This document shows positions 1 to 6,629 of a stretch of 13,824 nt of DNA, in pieces; the stretch's first letter is position 1; each line of letters opens with the position of its first letter. This stretch comes from JAMXLO01 sp041487355 (lineage in GTDB: Bacteria > Pseudomonadota > Alphaproteobacteria > Acetobacterales > Acetobacteraceae): assembly GCA_041487355.1 (NCBI GenBank), contig JBGPND010000139.1, positions 1 to 13,824 on the forward strand, read 5' to 3'. The translations under genes were made by a program, and so were the position numbers. The notes below the pieces were generated by a model. The model had not been told where the DNA came from and made no database searches. It saw only the letters and a list, made by a program, of their open reading frames with translations.

Positions 1-138
1 CGTGTGATCCGTCCGGGTGATCTTGACCGCCGCTCCCATCAAAGCCTCCGTCGTCGCGACCCGATGAACGGACGTAGCGAATCGGAGTTCGGGGGCGATT
101 CCTAGCCCCTATGAGTCGAGGGTTGGGACGGATGGTAT

Positions 139-171
139 TAGAGCATTTTCAGGGTGACTGGAAACGCTCTA
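139..171. repeat. Short dispersed imperfect hairpin repeat (TAGAGC...GCTCTA)
   Basis: The outer arms TAGAGC (139-144) and GCTCTA (166-171) are perfectly complementary; the inner part (TTTCAG against CTGGAAA) pairs imperfectly. A related sequence begins at 8253, with 22 of 28 positions matching between 138-165 and 8253-8280. This looks like a small dispersed intergenic repeat rather than a gene-specific site. It lies downstream of the kup stop codon. Confidence 0.5.
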
Positions 172-203
172 GACACCGGCCAGTGTCGCGACACCACAAC
201 CAA

Positions 204-225
204 GACCACGGACAAGTCCGTGGTC
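204..225 (-). terminator. Perfect hairpin overlapping the kup stop codon
   Basis: GACCACGGAC (204-213) and GTCCGTGGTC (216-225) form a perfect 10-bp stem with a 2-nt AA spacer, so the hairpin loop would open a pair or two at the tip. It overlaps the kup stop codon (224-226). On the minus strand it is followed by T/G-rich sequence (TTGGTTGTGG) rather than a real T-run, so it may be an imperfect intrinsic terminator or an mRNA 3'-end stabilising stem. Confidence 0.45.
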
Positions 226-2116
226 AGATCGCCACGCGCACGCCGAGCTCCACCACGCGGTCGGACGGGATACGGAAGAACTCGGTCGCGGGCACGGCAT
301 TGCGCGCGAGCACCAGGAACAGCCAGAGCCGCCACCATGGCATCTTCGGCACCATCGCCGGCACCAGCACCTCGCGGCCGAGGAAGTAGCTGGCCTGCAT
401 CGCATCGAAGGCGACGCCGCGGTTGCTCAGGTCCTCCAGATCGCGCGGGATGTTGGGGCTCTCCATAAAACCGTAGCGCAGGATGACACGATGGATGCCG
501 GGCGCCAGCTCGGATACTTCGGTGCGCCGCTCCGGCCCCACCTCCGGTTCGTCCACGTTCTGCACGGTGACGAACAGCACGCGCTCATGCAGCACCTTGT
601 TGTGCTTGAGGTTGTGCAGCAGCGAGGTCGGCACGTAGTCGGGATTGCCGGTGAGGAACACCGCCATGCCCGGCACGCGGATGGTGCGCGACTGCGGCAG
701 TCGCGCGAGGAATGGGGCAAGCGGCAGGCTGTCCTGCTTCCAGCGTGCCAGCAGCAGGTCGCGTCCGCGCTTCCACGATGTCATCAGCGCGGTCAGCGCG
801 ATGCCGAGAACCAGCGGCACCCAGCCGCCTTCCAGGACCTTCAGCGTGTTGGCGGAAAAGAACACGGCATCGATCAGGAAGAACAGGCCGAACACCGACA
901 CCGCGGCGGACCGCGACCAGTGGAACTGCCGGCGAAACACCACCATCGCCAGGACGCACGTGCAGAGAAAAGTGCCGGTGACCGCGATGCCGTACGCCGA
1001 AGCCAGATTGTCGGAGGTCTTGAATGCCAGCACCAGGATCAGCACGCCGATCGCCAGCATCGCATTGACCTGCGGCACGTAGATCTGGCCCTCCTCGGTG
1101 ATGGAGGTATGGCGCACCGTCATGCGCGGCAGGAAGCCGAGCTGCATGCATTGACGCGCGATCGAGTAGGCGCCGGAGATCACCGCCTGGCTGGCGATAA
1201 CCGTCGCCATCGTTGCCAGGATCACCAACGGCAGGCGCAGCCAGTCCGGTGCCATGAGGAAAAACGGGTTCCGGGCCGCGTCCGGATTGCTGATCGTCAG
1301 CGCGCCCTGCCCGAAATAATTCAGCACCAGGCTGGGCAGCACGAAGAACGTCCAGATCAGCCGGATCGGGTGCGCGCCAAAATGCCCCATATCGGCATAC
1401 AGCGCCTCCGCCCCGGTCACGCACAGCACCACCGCGCCGAGCACGACGAAGGCGAGGCCCTTGTACAGGATGCAGAGTTCCACCGCGTAGCTTGGCGAAA
1501 TGGCCAGCAGCACGAAAGGGTGCTGCACGATCTCGATGATGCCGAGGACGCCGATCACCACGAACCACAGAGCCATCACCGGGCCGAACACACGACCGAC
1601 GCTGCTGGTACCACGCCATTGCATCGCGAACAGCATCACGATGACCACGACGCTGATGGGCAGCACGTATTGCTGCAATTCCGGCGTGGAGACCTCGAGG
1701 CCCTCGACTGCCGACAGCACTGATATCGCCGGGGTGATCACGCCATCGCCGAAGAACAGACAGGCGCCGGCGATGCCCACCAGGGCGACGGTGTTCCGCA
1801 TACCGGTGCCAACCGAGACACGCTGTGCCAGCGCCATCAGCGCCAGAATGCCACCCTCGCCGCGGTTGTCGGCGTGCATGATGAGCATCACGTATTTCAC
1901 CGTGACGATCAGCACGAGCGACCAGAAGATCAGCGAGAGAATGCCCATGATCTCGGCCGTTGCGACGGGCACGCCGCCGAACAGTTGCATGCTGGCCTTG
2001 AAGGCATAAAGCGGGCTGGTGCCGATGTCGCCGTAGACCACGCCCAACACGGCGAGCAGCATGCCGACTGCCGGCACCGGCTTGCGCAGCTTGCCGGCGG
2101 TGGCCACCACGGTCAT
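224..2116 (-). CDS. kup: Kup-family potassium uptake transporter
   Basis: This 630-residue protein is an inner-membrane K+ transporter of the KUP/HAK/KT family, thought to be proton-coupled. The N-terminal region carries the family signature GDIGTSPLYAFK (about residues 30-41). About twelve hydrophobic segments follow to roughly residue 450, including conserved stretches such as GDGVITPAISVLSAVEG. A soluble cytoplasmic C-terminal domain (about 470-630) contains GMAVFLTGNPDYVPTSLLHN, also typical of Kup. The length equals the usual 620-630 residues, so the gene appears intact. The ATG at 2116 is preceded by GGGGGTCCC, only a moderate ribosome site. It is divergent from the HdeD gene and apparently monocistronic. 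Kup typically serves K+ uptake under low pH or osmotic stress. The family assignment is secure; paralogue number and substrate affinity cannot be judged here. Confidence 0.96.
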   Translation of the reverse strand: MTVVATAGKLRKPVPAVGMLLAVLGVVYGDIGTSPLYAFKASMQLFGGVPVATAEIMGILSLIFWSLVLIVTVKYVMLIMHADNRGEGGILALMALAQRVSVGTGMRNTVALVGIAGACLFFGDGVITPAISVLSAVEGLEVSTPELQQYVLPISVVVIVMLFAMQWRGTSSVGRVFGPVMALWFVVIGVLGIIEIVQHPFVLLAISPSYAVELCILYKGLAFVVLGAVVLCVTGAEALYADMGHFGAHPIRLIWTFFVLPSLVLNYFGQGALTISNPDAARNPFFLMAPDWLRLPLVILATMATVIASQAVISGAYSIARQCMQLGFLPRMTVRHTSITEEGQIYVPQVNAMLAIGVLILVLAFKTSDNLASAYGIAVTGTFLCTCVLAMVVFRRQFHWSRSAAVSVFGLFFLIDAVFFSANTLKVLEGGWVPLVLGIALTALMTSWKRGRDLLLARWKQDSLPLAPFLARLPQSRTIRVPGMAVFLTGNPDYVPTSLLHNLKHNKVLHERVLFVTVQNVDEPEVGPERRTEVSELAPGIHRVILRYGFMESPNIPRDLEDLSNRGVAFDAMQASYFLGREVLVPAMVPKMPWWRLWLFLVLARNAVPATEFFRIPSDRVVELGVRVAI

Positions 2117-2180
2117 TGCGGGACCCCCGGCGGGAGCCGGCCCATAGACGCTCCGATCATGGGTTGCCCCTGCACGACCC

Positions 2181-2210
2181 TGTTACCCGTTGGCCTGTTA
2201 CCCGTTGGCC
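2181..2210. repeat. Perfect 2 x 15-bp tandem repeat between kup and the HdeD gene
   Basis: The unit TGTTACCCGTTGGCC occurs twice back to back (2181-2195 and 2196-2210) in the 191-bp divergent intergenic region. With only two copies it may be a slippage product. Its position means it could affect promoter spacing or a regulator site for either neighbour. Confidence 0.8.
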
Positions 2211-2307
2211 CGGGCGGCGGACGCATACGCCCCCGGCCTGCCGGAAACAAGCGCCTGGACCAGGGGCGGGTTGCCACGTGGCCCGCCCGTTCGCTAGCAT
2301 CGGCGGC

Positions 2308-2862
2308 ATGAGCGACCTTACCGCGTCCAACGACAGATCCCGCCCGCGCACCGGCTGGCGCTGGTTCGTGGCCCTCGGCATCGCGCAGCTCGTACTCGGC
2401 ATCATCGCCTGGTTCGACGTCATCGCCTTCACCATTGCCGGCGTCATCTTCATCGGCGCCCTGCTGCTGGTGGCCGGCGTGTTCCAGATCATCCACGCCT
2501 TCATGGACCGCGAATGGGTTGCCTTCGTCCTGCACCTGCTGGTGGGCGTGCTCTACGTGATCGGCGGCTTCCTGCTGATGGCCGAACCATTGGAGGGCTC
2601 CGTCGTCATCACGATCCTGGTGGCCGCCGCCCTGACCATCGGCGGGATCCTGCGCATCGTCATCGCCGTCCAGCACCGCCACATGCCGGGCTGGGGTCTG
2701 CTGCTCGCCGGCGGCGTGATCAGCCTGCTGATCGGCCTGATGCTCTACCTGACGCTGCCCTGGTCCGGTCTGTGGGTTGTCGGCACGCTGATCGCCGTGG
2801 AGCTGATCGTGCACGGCGTCTCCTGGGTGCAATTCGGTCTCGCCCTGCGCCGCACGGCGTAG
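2308..2862 (+). CDS. HdeD-like (DUF308) multi-pass membrane protein
   Basis: The 184-residue protein has a short polar N-terminus (MSDLTASNDRSRPRTG) followed by about six hydrophobic helices, arranged as pairs in the DUF308/HdeD pattern (for example LVLGIIAWFDVIAFTIAGVI, then GALLLVAGVFQIIHAF). HdeD-family proteins are inner-membrane proteins linked to acid resistance in enterobacteria; their molecular activity is unknown. The frame is open upstream to 2116, but the ATG at 2308 is preferred. The upstream extension is Arg/Pro-rich, lies over the tandem repeat and overlaps the start of kup, whereas the protein from 2308 matches the normal family length. Only a weak CGGCGG precedes this start. 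It is divergent from kup, which may also relate to pH or ion stress, though this is inference. Confidence 0.85.
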   Translation: MSDLTASNDRSRPRTGWRWFVALGIAQLVLGIIAWFDVIAFTIAGVIFIGALLLVAGVFQIIHAFMDREWVAFVLHLLVGVLYVIGGFLLMAEPLEGSVVITILVAAALTIGGILRIVIAVQHRHMPGWGLLLAGGVISLLIGLMLYLTLPWSGLWVVGTLIAVELIVHGVSWVQFGLALRRTA

Positions 2863-2888
2863 GCGAGAGGGGACGTCCGAAACGGCGC

Positions 2889-3110
2889 CTAGCCAGCCAC
2901 GTATCGCCTTGATGAACGCGCGAGCTTATCGACGTCCTCCGTTCTGATCAAAACGCTACCTGGCTCCTCGATCGGCCAGGTCAGATATTTGATCCGGGCG
3001 AAGCGTTCGAACGTCGGACTGTGCTGGCGGGTTATCCTCAGACGACCACTCCGGTCGAGACCGTCAGCACCGGAGTGATCCTCGAGAGCCTCGCGGCTGA
3101 TGCTCGGCAA
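2889..3110 (-). CDS. Doubtful small hypothetical protein (73 codons, TTG start)
   Basis: I do not recognise this protein. The frame begins with TTG at 3110 and encodes a polar, charged 73-residue product ending LIRTEDVDKLARSSRRYVAG. No signal peptide, membrane segment or known motif is visible, and there is no clear ribosome site. The only argument in its favour is location: a palindrome with a consensus TATAAT on the minus strand (3115-3146) lies directly upstream of the start, the arrangement of an autoregulated toxin-antitoxin or regulator gene. It could equally be the remnant of such a gene, or chance. Confidence 0.2.
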   Translation of the reverse strand: MPSISREALEDHSGADGLDRSGRLRITRQHSPTFERFARIKYLTWPIEEPGSVLIRTEDVDKLARSSRRYVAG

Positions 3111-3114
3111 GGTC

Positions 3115-3146
3115 TATTATACGCTGCCCGCAGTTTGCGTATAATA
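3115..3146. promoter_or_regulatory. Operator-like palindrome with TATAAT on both strands
   Basis: TATTATACGC (3115-3124) and GCGTATAATA (3137-3146) are perfect 10-bp inverted repeats separated by 12 nt. Each arm contains a perfect -10 hexamer TATAAT, one per strand (minus at 3116-3121, plus at 3140-3145), but no good -35 is visible for either. AT-rich palindromes of this form are typical of autoregulated toxin-antitoxin or transcription-factor promoters. In this GC-rich surrounding the element stands out. Confidence 0.5.
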
Positions 3147-3229
3147 CCGCCGAGCGGAGAGGTCTTGGCTTGTAATCGCCATTGCCGCGCAAGAGCGTGT
3201 GACGCCAGTCGACGAGCATCACATGCGAT

Positions 3230-3260
3230 TGTCATTGCGAGCGGAGCGAAGCAATCCCCC
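3230..3260 (+). repeat. GCAATGAC-type dispersed repeat, copy 1
   Basis: This copy begins TGTCATTGCGAGCGGAGCG and continues GAAGCAATCCCCC. It belongs to a family of intergenic repeats built on TCATTGCGA with GAAGCAATC, seen widely in Alphaproteobacteria and other phyla. A copy in opposite orientation lies at 3614-3663, and a full two-ended copy at 9401-9500. Confidence 0.75.
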
Positions 3261-3354
3261 ATGGGCGTTTTACGCTGGCGATCGCATTTGGCATCAGCGC
3301 CTTACGCGGGCGGCAACGTGCCGTCGCAGGCCCAGTAAGGTTAAGCAAGAAAGC

Positions 3355-3509
3355 ATTTCTAACACGGAGAAAAAGGGAGGGCCACGAAGGGCCACGGAGA
3401 AGGCATTTATGCGCTTCGCGCGGCGATGAATCGCATTCCGGCGCGCAGCGCCAAAAGATTCAACTCCGTGGCCCTTCGTGGTCCTCCCTTTTTCTCCGTG
3501 TTGAGAAAT
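3355..3509. repeat. Long inverted repeat: 45/46-nt arms around a 64-nt loop
   Basis: The left arm (3355-3399) starts ATTTCTAACACGGAGAAAAA and the right arm (3464-3509) is its reverse complement, apart from one single-base insertion and one substitution. The loop is 3400-3463. The CACGGAG...GGGCCACGAAGG motif resembles a dispersed intergenic sequence found in many proteobacterial genomes (from memory). Transcribed from either side it would form a very stable hairpin. No protein is encoded, so it is not an insertion sequence by itself, but could be a non-autonomous element or a head-to-head pair of a simple repeat. Confidence 0.8.
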
Positions 3510-3613
3510 CTTACTTGCTCTCGGGCTCGCGCCGGAATCACCTGCCTTTACCGCGACACTCGGGATCGCGTACGGCGAGACGCACCCGATGACTATATGC
3601 GTTTTCCGCAGGA

Positions 3614-3663
3614 GATTGCTTGGCCGAGTCAAGCCCGGCCACCGCTTCGCTTCTCGCAATGAC
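3614..3663 (-). repeat. GCAATGAC-type dispersed repeat, copy 2 (inverted)
   Basis: It starts GATTGCTTGGCCGAGTCAAG and ends CTTCTCGCAATGAC, the reverse orientation of the copy at 3230. The sequence just beyond it, ACAGGGGGGCGATTGGCCGAT, is almost identical to that beyond the copy ending at 9500. The true repeat unit therefore extends about 20 bp past the GCAATGAC end. Confidence 0.75.
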
Positions 3664-3869
3664 AGGGGGGCGATTGGCCGATGTCGTCACAAGCAGGTTC
3701 GTTGGCATGACGAGGACACGTCATCGCTCCCGCTCGACGGTATAGCGGGGCTCGATGCCGGCCGTCCGGGGACATGGGGAGGCACGACGGAAGGACCGGG
3801 GCGCTTCGCACGCGCCCCTCTCCAGCCCCTCCTTGGTTCCCCGCGCTCCCCGACTGGAACCTTCGCTTG

Positions 3870-5045
3870 CTACGGCCACGCGGTGGCGAACGACTCCGGG
3901 CCGGCGTCCTTGATGACCAGCGACTTGCCTGGCGTCAGCTTGTGACCGTCCCAGCGGAACACATTGATCTCGCGATCTGCCATGCTCTGCACCAGGATGG
4001 TGCGGCCGTCGCGCGAGAAGGCGATGGACTCGTTCCACGGACCGATCGGCGCCGAATCCAGCCGCTTCAGCGTCTTGCCCTCCACCGCGAACATGGTCAG
4101 CAGGCCCTTGTCGTGGTGGAACGGATGGCTCGGCGGCTTGGTCGTGCCGTACTCGGCGCCGACCGCCAGATACTTGCCGTCAGGCGAGAACTTCAGCGGC
4201 TCCGGACTGGCCGGCACGCCGACCGTCTCCACCACGCGGAACGGCTTCGACGTCAGGTCGATCAGGCTCACCGAATCCTGATCCCCATCGCCGCGGCCCA
4301 TGTTGGACACGGCGGCAAGCGTTCCGGCGGCGTTGATGTCCATCGTGTAGGGCGCCATCCCCGTCGTGATCGGCCGCGGATCGACCGTGACGCTGGTGCC
4401 GTCGATACGAAGCACGCTCACCATGTTGTCGCCGCCGCGGGTCAGCAGCGCGGCCTTGCCGTCATGCGCGAACACGATGCCGCTCGGCAGTGACGCCTTG
4501 TTGCCGAGATCGACCTTGCCCACCGGCGTCAGCCGCTTGTCCGCCACACTGAACACCGAGACCGTGCCTTCCGTGCGGTTGGCGATCAGCGCCAGCTTGC
4601 CGTCGGGCGAAAGCCGTACCGTGGTGGCGCCGAGGCCGGATGTCAGGCTCTGGGTGATCTTCGGCGGGTTGCTGGTGAGGTCGATGACGCTCACCCGGTC
4701 ATCCGGCCCGGTGCCGCCCTTGCCCTGCGGATCCGCCTTGGTCGCAGAGGTAACGATCGCCCAGCTTTCATCCTTGGCGACCCATGCGGCCGTCGGCGGA
4801 CCGACCACGCTGCCCGGCACCTCGACCGTGGCCTTGATCGTCGGCGGATAATGGCTGACGTCGATGACGCTGATCGTATCGGGATGCACGTCCTTCGGCG
4901 CCACCAGAGCCTTCTGCTCGTCCTGCACCGTGTGCCCGTCATTGGACGACAGCACGATATCGGCGCGTGCCGCACTGGGCAGCATCGCCGTCAGCAATGA
5001 CGCGGCAAGCACGTATGCCGCATGGTCGATCCGTCGTTGTTGCAT
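3870..5045 (-). CDS. Secreted YVTN/YncE-like beta-propeller protein
   Basis: The 391-residue protein begins with a Sec signal peptide (MQQRRIDHAAYVLAASLLTA, then MLPSAARA before DIVLSS), so it should be exported to the periplasm. The mature part consists of repeated blades of the form 'SVIDLTS.P..I...', 'LSPDGKLALIANR.EGTVSVFSV', 'FSPDGKYLAVGAEYG' and 'FSRDGRTILVQSMADREINVF', typical of seven-bladed YVTN/lactonase-type propellers. No catalytic role can be assigned; such proteins often act as binding or scaffold proteins. An in-frame GTG at 5063 exists, but AAGGGGGA lies 6-7 nt before the ATG at 5045, which fixes the start. It follows the truncated EEP gene by 24 nt on the same strand, so both may share a transcript. 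Confidence 0.85.
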   Translation of the reverse strand: MQQRRIDHAAYVLAASLLTAMLPSAARADIVLSSNDGHTVQDEQKALVAPKDVHPDTISVIDVSHYPPTIKATVEVPGSVVGPPTAAWVAKDESWAIVTSATKADPQGKGGTGPDDRVSVIDLTSNPPKITQSLTSGLGATTVRLSPDGKLALIANRTEGTVSVFSVADKRLTPVGKVDLGNKASLPSGIVFAHDGKAALLTRGGDNMVSVLRIDGTSVTVDPRPITTGMAPYTMDINAAGTLAAVSNMGRGDGDQDSVSLIDLTSKPFRVVETVGVPASPEPLKFSPDGKYLAVGAEYGTTKPPSHPFHHDKGLLTMFAVEGKTLKRLDSAPIGPWNESIAFSRDGRTILVQSMADREINVFRWDGHKLTPGKSLVIKDAGPESFATAWP

Positions 5046-5069
5046 GGTTGTTTCCCCCTTCACAGGCTT

Positions 5070-5795
5070 TCAGCTCAGTTCGAGCGTGACAAGAATCAGC
5101 TCGTGATCGCTCAACACGCTCGCATCCTCGCCGAGCGCCGGCACTACCGCCGGGTCACGCACCTTGCAGCCGCGCGCGCAGAACCAGTCGAGCTGACGCG
5201 TGCCCTCGCTTTGACTCCACGTGCTGGTGCGCGTCGTCGGCTGCGCCAGATTGCAGGCGGCCCAATCGTAGCCACGTGCCACTGCCATGGCGAACAACGG
5301 TTCGCTCGCATCGTCGTGGCCTCCCGGACCGACATGCGTGTTCAGGTCGCCACCGATCACAATGGGCAATGACCCGGCATAGGCATCGAGCGCATCGAGC
5401 AGAGTGCGCATCTGGTTGGCGCGTCCGGTTCCGTCGGTGCGGTTTTCCAGGTGCACCGAGCAGGCGACAAAGCGGGAAATGCCGGCGTTGAAGGTGGCGG
5501 CGACGGCCATCCGGTTTCCGATCCGCCGTTGGCTGCCGAGCGGCGCTGCGTACCAGTCCGCCATCTCGTCCAGGCGGATGACCGCCGGCGCTTCGATCAG
5601 CCGCGACGAGACGATGCCGTTGCCGTGGAAACCTTCGGTGCTGCCGCTGCCGTGCAACGGGAAGCCTGCCGGCGGCGGCATCGGCACAAGTTCCAGGAAC
5701 TCCTGCGCGTAACGGTAATCGTTGATCCGGCTTGCCATCACGAAGCATGTGAACGGACCAGCCCCACACGTCGCCGACCCGATTCTGAACAACAC
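5070..5795 (-). pseudogene. Endonuclease/exonuclease/phosphatase-family gene lacking its N-terminus
   Basis: The 241-codon frame carries the C-terminal two-thirds of an EEP-fold (DNase I-like) hydrolase: GFHGNGIVSSRL, RFVACSVHLENRTDGTGRA (catalytic His region), PIVIGGDLNTHV (metal-binding Asp and Asn), RQLDWFCARG and LSDHELILVTLEL (C-terminal Ser-Asp-His). Missing is the N-terminal strand with the WN...Asn motif and the '..QE' metal-binding Glu found in intact members. The first 20 or so codons (TTG start; CGAGPFTCF) do not look like family sequence. The break lies near 5740, about 140 bp from the 81-bp repeat at 5881. It is probably a truncated, inactive gene caused by a rearrangement there. 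I infer this from motif content, not an alignment. Confidence 0.7.
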
Positions 5796-5880
5796 CGTAT
5801 GTTATCATGCTACACATTATGGCATAGCCAGCGCTCCGATACACGCCAACGAAAAGGGCCGACACGTCACCGCGCCGGCC

Positions 5881-5961
5881 CATTTCCTTAACGGTCATCG
5901 CCGTCCCCGGCTGCAACGTGTGCGCAGCGTAGCACTGCCAACTTCCTTGTTCAAATATCCC
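5881..5961 (-). repeat. 81-bp promoter/5'-end repeat, copy A
   Basis: This segment matches 7380-7460 at 78 of 81 positions in the same orientation. On the minus strand it reads as a -35/-10 pair, a short leader, a GGGGA ribosome site and ATG ACC GTT AAG GAA ATG (MTVKEM from 5898). Similarity ends at or just past the sixth codon. The base difference inside the coding part (GTT against GTC) is synonymous. It appears to be the captured 5' end of a real gene. Copy A is now followed by the truncated EEP gene, but the MTVKEM frame is not the EEP frame. Confidence 0.85.
5926..5954 (-). promoter_or_regulatory. Predicted sigma70 promoter in repeat copy A
   Basis: On the minus strand, TTGAAC (5949-5954) and TACGCT (5926-5931) are separated by exactly 17 nt, and the ATG at 5898 lies about 20 nt beyond the expected start of transcription. 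The hexamers match consensus in four and three or four positions. The identical arrangement in copy B supports function. Confidence 0.5.
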
Positions 5962-5976
5962 CTGCCTTCGCAGGGG
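5959..5976 (-). terminator. Perfect 7-bp hairpin directly upstream of promoter copy A
   Basis: CCCCTGC (5959-5965), loop CTTC and GCAGGGG (5970-5976) form a perfect stem. On the minus strand it lies between the hicB gene and the promoter, where it could end hicB transcription, though no T-run follows. A different but equally perfect hairpin takes the same place beside copy B. Confidence 0.45.
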
Positions 5977-6024
5977 CAGGCTCTGCGGGGAGCGCGAGGG
6001 CGGGGAGGATGTCATTGCATCCCA

Positions 6025-6432
6025 TCACGGGTGCCGGTCGCCGCGTCCTTCCATCGTCAGATGCGCGATATAGCCGGAACGGCTCTCGCCGGCGGCTCGT
6101 GCCTGGGCGTCGAGGCGAAGCAAAACCCAGCGGGGCAGCGTGATGTTCACGCGCTCGACGGTACTGTCGAGTGCGGCGGGGCCCACAGCGATGACGCCGA
6201 ATGCCCACCCGGCATAATCCGGACGCGCACGCACTGCCTCGATCGAGGAAGCCGCAGGCACCGCGCCGCCAGCATCGAGCGTTGCGTCGATCCATGCCGC
6301 GGCCGCCTCCTCGGCGTCGGTTACGGCCTCGTCGATTGTGTCTCCGGCCGAGAAGCAGCCGGGTAGATCGGGCACGACGACGCCATAGGCTGCCGCTTCA
6401 GTGCCGATTTCGATGGCGATCGGATAGCGCAT
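6025..6432 (-). CDS. hicB: HicB-family antitoxin
   Basis: The 135-residue protein has the HicB partial RNase-H-like fold at its N-terminus (YGVVVPDLPGCFSAGDTIDE, then AVTDAEEAAAAWI, about residues 16-48). A ribbon-helix-helix DNA-binding segment follows at the C-terminus (VNITLPRWVLLRLDAQARAA, then GESRSGYIAHL, about 94-124). HicB normally neutralises the HicA mRNA interferase and represses the operon. The ATG at 6432 is preceded by AGGAG, which overlaps the TAG stop of a hicA remnant, the usual hicA-hicB junction. Because hicA is decayed, this is probably an orphan antitoxin. It may still act in trans on other HicA proteins. Confidence 0.88.
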   Translation of the reverse strand: MRYPIAIEIGTEAAAYGVVVPDLPGCFSAGDTIDEAVTDAEEAAAAWIDATLDAGGAVPAASSIEAVRARPDYAGWAFGVIAVGPAALDSTVERVNITLPRWVLLRLDAQARAAGESRSGYIAHLTMEGRGDRHP

Positions 6433-6440
6433 TGCCAGCT

Positions 6441-6629
6441 CCTATAATCCGGCCTGCTTGTGGATCGCGGCAAGCAACAATTTGCATCGCTGGTGCTGGG
6501 GCCGCCACGCGATCCACCACCCGCGTCAGGGGAAATTCGCGCAGGCAGGACGGCAGCGCGTTCAACGCGGCGACGGCGCGGCCTCCAACGCGCGCCGCAG
6601 CGATGAAACGGTTGAGCTGAACACATCTG
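6441..6629 (-). pseudogene. Decayed hicA toxin remnant
   Basis: Immediately upstream of hicB, a minus-strand frame ends LLLAAIHKQAGL followed by TAG (about 6443-6481), matching the conserved HicA C-terminus. Upstream in the same frame are WWIAWRPQHQRCK and then a stop codon (TGA near 6531). The conserved double-stranded-RNA-binding-like core with its GSH catalytic His motif is missing. Another frame here reads NRFIAAARVGGRAVAALNAL, which might be a fragment of another small toxin gene, but I could not confirm this. The toxin is therefore likely inactive. Confidence 0.55.

Larger units (their letters stand above)
2863..3869. other. About 1 kb intergenic region rich in repeats, no confident gene
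   Basis: No open frame in this stretch has convincing coding character apart from one doubtful 73-codon minus-strand frame (2889-3110). The translated frames over 3200-3660 are the usual by-products of dispersed repeats. It contains an operator-like palindrome (3115-3146), a GCAATGAC-type repeat (3230-3260), a long hairpin (3355-3509) and a second GCAATGAC-type repeat in inverted orientation (3614-3663). It resembles a repeat sink between unrelated operons. The remainder, about 3690-3869, shows nothing recognisable. Confidence 0.7.

Noticed and set aside
491..1723. Long plus-strand frame of 410 codons across the kup gene
   Set aside because: It is antisense to the well-supported kup frame; its His/Arg/Gln-rich composition is typical of a shadow frame in GC-rich DNA.
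2113..2832. 239-codon minus-strand frame opposite the HdeD gene
   Set aside because: Asp/His/Gln-rich low-complexity product antisense to a recognised membrane protein; a shadow frame.
3038..3660. Several small frames with products such as MGDCFAPLAMT and VALRGPPFFSV
   Set aside because: These are translations of dispersed intergenic repeats (GCAATGAC type and the long hairpin) and occur in both arms; not real genes.
3230..3663. CRISPR array or insertion sequence in the repeat-rich gap
   Set aside because: Repeats are palindromic, few, of different families and without regular spacers; there is no transposase frame or cas gene.
5155..6015. 286-codon minus-strand frame containing the MTVKEM start of repeat copy A
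   Set aside because: Most of it is the +1 shadow of the EEP frame (Arg/Pro-rich). Only the first codons belong to the repeated 5' end. I keep it as a note on the repeat, not as a gene.
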